8,249 nucleotides of DNA from an uncultured Clostridia bacterium (GTDB lineage: Bacteria; Bacillota; Clostridia; Christensenellales; Borkfalkiaceae). Each line of letters opens with the position of its first letter. Within the stretch, counting starts at the first letter, position 1. The translations under genes and the position numbers were made by a program. This document shows, piece by piece, positions 5,947-8,249 of the stretch. The stretch covers positions 1 through 8,249 of the forward strand of contig CAMWQK010000028.1 of assembly GCA_947176445.1 (NCBI GenBank). The letters are read 5' to 3'. The notes under the pieces were generated by a model. The model saw only the letters and a program-made list of their open reading frames with translations. It searched no databases and was not told where the DNA came from.

Positions 5947-5975
5947 ATTATACCACAATTTTTTGCCGTTTACAA
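5947..5975 (-). promoter_or_regulatory. Probable extended -10 promoter of the HtrA-like protease gene
   Basis: Read on the minus strand: TTGTAA (5975-5970), 17-bp spacer, then TATAAT (5952-5947) preceded by TGG, an extended -10 element. The start of transcription would be near 5940, with a leader of about 95 nt. TTTTGC (5961-5966) and GCAAAA (5984-5989) form an inverted repeat around the -35 box. A second TATAAT at 5886-5881 lacks a supporting -35. The remainder of the 205-nt gap between the two genes holds only the terminator at 6005-6038. Confidence 0.65.
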
Positions 5976-6004
5976 CCGAGTTTGCAAAATTATTTTTCGT
6001 TCGT

Positions 6005-6038
6005 AAAAACGCCCCGTGCGGCTGATTGCCGTACGGGG
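6005..6038 (-). terminator. Intrinsic terminator of the surface protein gene
   Basis: Seen: an 11-bp stem (6012-6022 with 6028-6038, CCCCGTGCGGC / GCCGTACGGGG, one G-T pair) and 5-nt loop, followed on the minus strand by a U-tract from A 6005-6009. It is 14 nt after the stop codon of the surface protein gene. Confidence 0.9.
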
Positions 6039-6052
6039 TATTGTGTTTTAAT

Positions 6053-8249
6053 TTATTCGTAGTTCTTTTTATAGTGAATAAACAGCGCGATGAAGGCGGA
6101 AATCAATCCGAGGCACGCAACGCCGAGGAGGATACTCGCCACGATCGCGACGACGTTCTCATCCCCGCCGACGGGCGAGAATACGACAAATGCGATCGTC
6201 GATTCGAGATCGGTATAGTCGCTCGTTCCCTCGACCGAAGCGGTGAGCGTATACGTTCCCGCTTTGAGCGACGCAAGATCGGTCTGCACGTTTCCGTCCG
6301 CATCTTTTACGGTGAACGTCACCTGTCCGTATGCGGCTTTCCCGCTGATCGCGTTTGTCACCGCATTGTATGTACCCTGATTCCAGCGCGTGATATTGGG
6401 CGCTTCCTCCCAATAGTTGTTGACCTGAAGAATGCTGAACAGAATTTCCGTCCGCATCGCCTCATAGTCGTCCGAAGCCGCGAGCGACGCCACCAGAATA
6501 TATTCGCCCGCAGGGACTTTCCCGTCCTCGTTCCGGAATCCGTTCATATTGCCGACGACTTCTTCGCCCGTCGGCTTGCCGTCTGCGTCCGCAAGATAGA
6601 AGGAGTACGTGACGTCCTCCGCTTTCCCGTACAGCGGCACCGCCTTGGGAACGTCGTTTTCCACGGAATACTGCCCATAGTACCACCGCACGATGGTCGG
6701 CGTCGTCGTCCACTGGTTGTACGCCTTGAACACGTGGAAGGGCACTTCCGCATGACTTGCGGTATAGTTGCGGGTCTCATCCACCCACACGTACATGAGG
6801 TAGCTCCCCGCAGGGATCTCTCCGTCCGTGTCTCTGCGGAACGCTTCCATCGATGCGACGCCTTCGCCGACGCGCTCGCCGTCCTGATCGAGGCGGTAGA
6901 ACATGAACTGCGTCTCCCCGCTCGTCGCTCTGCCGACGGGACGGTTTACGGTCTCGTCGTATTCGGAGAAGCGCCAGCTCGTAATGCTCGGCGTGACTTC
7001 CCACAGGTTCGTCGCCTGCAAAATCTCAAAGTGCGTTCTGCCCGTGAGTGCCTTGTAGTTGCCGCCCTCACTAAGCTCCGCAACGAGATAGTACCAGCCC
7101 GCATCGACGGGAACTTCCTCCGAAGGCTCGCCGAGCTCCTCGCCCGCCTCGTTGCTCTCGATATAGCGATATGTAACGCTCGCGCCCGCCTCGATGAACC
7201 GAGGCGCGGAGAAGGGACTGTTGATCTCCTCGCGATAGTTGCCGTACGTCCAGTTTGCAATGCTCGGCGGCGCGTTCCATGCGTTATCCGCCTTCTCGAT
7301 GGTGAACGTCGTCTCCGCAACGGGATCGCCCAATGCGCTCCCCGCCCACTTATAGTAGCTTGCATCGCGCAGAACAAAGGTAATGCAATAGGTCGTTGCA
7401 TCGATACAGCCGTTCGCGGGATACATCGCATAGTAGTTGCGGCTCTCCTCGAACTTCGGATGAATGGGATACCCCGTATATACTTCGTTTCCGATGGTGG
7501 GAACTGCAAGCGTCTCGATAATCACGACGTCGAAGTATTTTTCCGTATTCTCGGAAGGCGTATAATTTGCCGCTTCCGCGCGGTAACTGATGCGGTATCT
7601 GCCCGCCGCGAAAGGCGCGACTTCGGCGCGGTGCGCATTCCCCGCCATGTAGGCGCTGTTTGAAAGTTCCTCTTTGGTATGATAGTGCCCGTTGTTCGCC
7701 GTGTCCGAAACGCGGTAGGTCACCGTATCGCCCGCAAAATATTCATCCGCACCCGCCGTCGCCCAGAAGCTCGTATCCGCCGTACCGCGATCATACTCGA
7801 TCGGCTGTGCGGAAACTTCGGGCAGCAACACCTCGCCCGTATAGTCGAACGTGAACGTTCGGTTCAAAAGCTCTGTATCGAGCGTCTCTTCCGGCGACGA
7901 GTAGTCATAATTCTTCGTCTGAACGGTAAACGTCAGATCCTTTTCAAAGGGCGCACACATCTCGGTCGCGCCGTACGTTGCCGTTAAGCGATACTGCCCC
8001 GCGGGCATGTACCCGTTGAGGTAGTAGGAGAACTCCGCAGTCGTAAACGCTTCGCCGATCCGCACCTCTTCATCGTAGCGGTATGTAAAATACAGACTGT
8101 ACCCGATCTCGTTTTCATCGCTCTCGTAGCGCATGTGCGGCGCGGAAATTTCCCCGATACTCCCGTAGACCAAATTGCCCGGGAGTGCGTATTCCTTGCC
8201 CGACGCGTCGAGAAGCTCGTTATTGACGGTAGTATCGTCCTCCGCGCGC
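6053..8249 (-). CDS. Large surface protein with Ig-like repeats and C-terminal membrane anchor (5' end outside window)
   Basis: Seen: the frame stays open to the right edge, so the gene is cut off; 731 residues are visible. Residues below are counted from the Leu codon at 8173. There is a diverged repeat up to about residue 82. A less regular stretch (83-290) follows, holding two MBG/Ig-like starts (FDYTGE at 109-114, VYTGYP at 231-236). Four clear repeats (291-382, 383-479, 480-579, 580-664) come next, each with NxW, PxI, a second W, an aromatic stretch and an AGxY strand. The end is one hydrophobic helix (about 674-699) with a short basic tail (HYKKNYE). Known: such repeats occur in many Clostridia surface proteins with unclear binding roles. 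No LPxTG-like sortase signal is present, so the membrane helix is the anchor. The protein is acidic and rich in Tyr, Thr and Glu. It probably lies outside the cell, with an unknown N-terminal function. The gene has its own terminator. Confidence 0.85.
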   Translation of the reverse strand, partial: RAEDDTTVNNELLDASGKEYALPGNLVYGSIGEISAPHMRYESDENEIGYSLYFTYRYDEEVRIGEAFTTAEFSYYLNGYMPAGQYRLTATYGATEMCAPFEKDLTFTVQTKNYDYSSPEETLDTELLNRTFTFDYTGEVLLPEVSAQPIEYDRGTADTSFWATAGADEYFAGDTVTYRVSDTANNGHYHTKEELSNSAYMAGNAHRAEVAPFAAGRYRISYRAEAANYTPSENTEKYFDVVIIETLAVPTIGNEVYTGYPIHPKFEESRNYYAMYPANGCIDATTYCITFVLRDASYYKWAGSALGDPVAETTFTIEKADNAWNAPPSIANWTYGNYREEINSPFSAPRFIEAGASVTYRYIESNEAGEELGEPSEEVPVDAGWYYLVAELSEGGNYKALTGRTHFEILQATNLWEVTPSITSWRFSEYDETVNRPVGRATSGETQFMFYRLDQDGERVGEGVASMEAFRRDTDGEIPAGSYLMYVWVDETRNYTASHAEVPFHVFKAYNQWTTTPTIVRWYYGQYSVENDVPKAVPLYGKAEDVTYSFYLADADGKPTGEEVVGNMNGFRNEDGKVPAGEYILVASLAASDDYEAMRTEILFSILQVNNYWEEAPNITRWNQGTYNAVTNAISGKAAYGQVTFTVKDADGNVQTDLASLKAGTYTLTASVEGTSDYTDLESTIAFVVFSPVGGDENVVAIVASILLGVACLGLISAFIALFIHYKKNYE
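6182..7303 (-). repeat. Four tandem Ig-like repeats (about 85-100 residues each)
   Basis: Repeat units in order on the minus strand: 7303-7028, 7027-6737, 6736-6437, 6436-6182. Shared pattern: N-x-W-x3-P-x-I-x2-W at the start, G/Y-rich strand, an acidic middle, then PAG-x-Y-x-L-x(2)-A/V...Y and a hydrophobic end. Units 2 and 3 are most alike; the last lacks about 12 residues in the middle. The repeats differ enough that nucleotide identity is low, which suggests old duplication. Confidence 0.8.
7928..8249 (-). repeat. Diverged copy of the Ig-like repeat at the truncated end
   Basis: The visible N-terminal 107 residues end in MPAGQYRLTATYG and FEKDLTF, matching the PAG-x-Y-x-L-x-A and closing strand of the downstream repeats. 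The initial NxW...W pattern is not conserved, so the match is partial. Confidence 0.5.

Noticed and set aside
6053..6160. Sortase (LPxTG-type) sorting signal at the end of the surface protein
   Set aside because: No LPxTG or similar motif precedes the final helix; SPVGGDEN is the nearest sequence and does not fit.
6026..7663. Plus-strand open frame of 545 codons
   Set aside because: It lies fully antisense to the repeat protein, has low-complexity Arg-rich content, no ribosome site and no recognisable domain. Such frames are common opposite G+C-rich genes.
1..8249. CRISPR arrays, transposases, integrase genes, tRNA or rRNA genes
   Set aside because: I saw no regular short repeats with spacers, no mobile-element proteins and no recognisable tRNA or rRNA sequence in the window.

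Overview
The window looks like chromosome of an anaerobic, low-oxygen-adapted member of the Firmicutes (Clostridia), with fairly G+C-rich coding DNA and A+T-rich intergenic promoters. The evidence is consensus sigma-A-type promoters, strong Shine-Dalgarno sites, U-tailed intrinsic terminators, a membrane iron-sulfur protein, a CD1871A-type CXXC domain (a family I know from clostridia), an oxygen-sensitive cysteine desulfidase-type enzyme, a lipoprotein-type HtrA protease and a Clostridia-style surface protein built of Ig-like repeats. A placement near Christensenellales is possible but is only an impression.

Left part (1-2650, minus strand): a two-gene membrane redox operon. It is driven by a near-perfect promoter (2577-2605) and closed by a terminator (12-39). 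The first gene (1684-2529) is a five-helix membrane protein ending in a CD1871A-type CXXC tail. The second gene (56-1681) starts 2 bp after it and fuses a NapH/CcoG-like multi-[4Fe-4S] membrane protein to a C-terminal TlpA-like thioredoxin (WCTPC). Predicted topology puts both the CXXC tail and the thioredoxin outside the membrane, and the 2x[4Fe-4S] ferredoxin domain inside. This suggests a chain that carries reducing power across the membrane to extracytoplasmic thiols.

Middle (2648-3152): a 69-residue XRE-type repressor gene on the minus strand, facing away from a perfect consensus promoter (TTGACA-17-TATAAT) on the plus strand. Two 21-bp operator copies (18 of 21 bases identical, 31 bp apart) lie between them, and the better palindrome fills the spacer of the plus-strand promoter. 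That promoter appears to make a short structured RNA of about 125 nt with no credible reading frame, ended by a very strong terminator. A second, separate consensus promoter then drives the next gene. This regulator/operator/small-RNA unit is the most unusual item in the window.

Right part: a plus-strand L-cysteine desulfidase (CyuA/YhaM, UPF0597) gene (3152-4429) and a convergent minus-strand lipoprotein HtrA-like serine protease (4482-5846) share one bidirectional terminator. Further right is a large, 5'-truncated minus-strand surface protein (6053-8249) with at least four clear Ig-like repeats plus a diverged one, and a C-terminal membrane anchor. The protease and the surface protein have separate transcription signals: a terminator at 6005-6038 and a promoter at 5947-5975.
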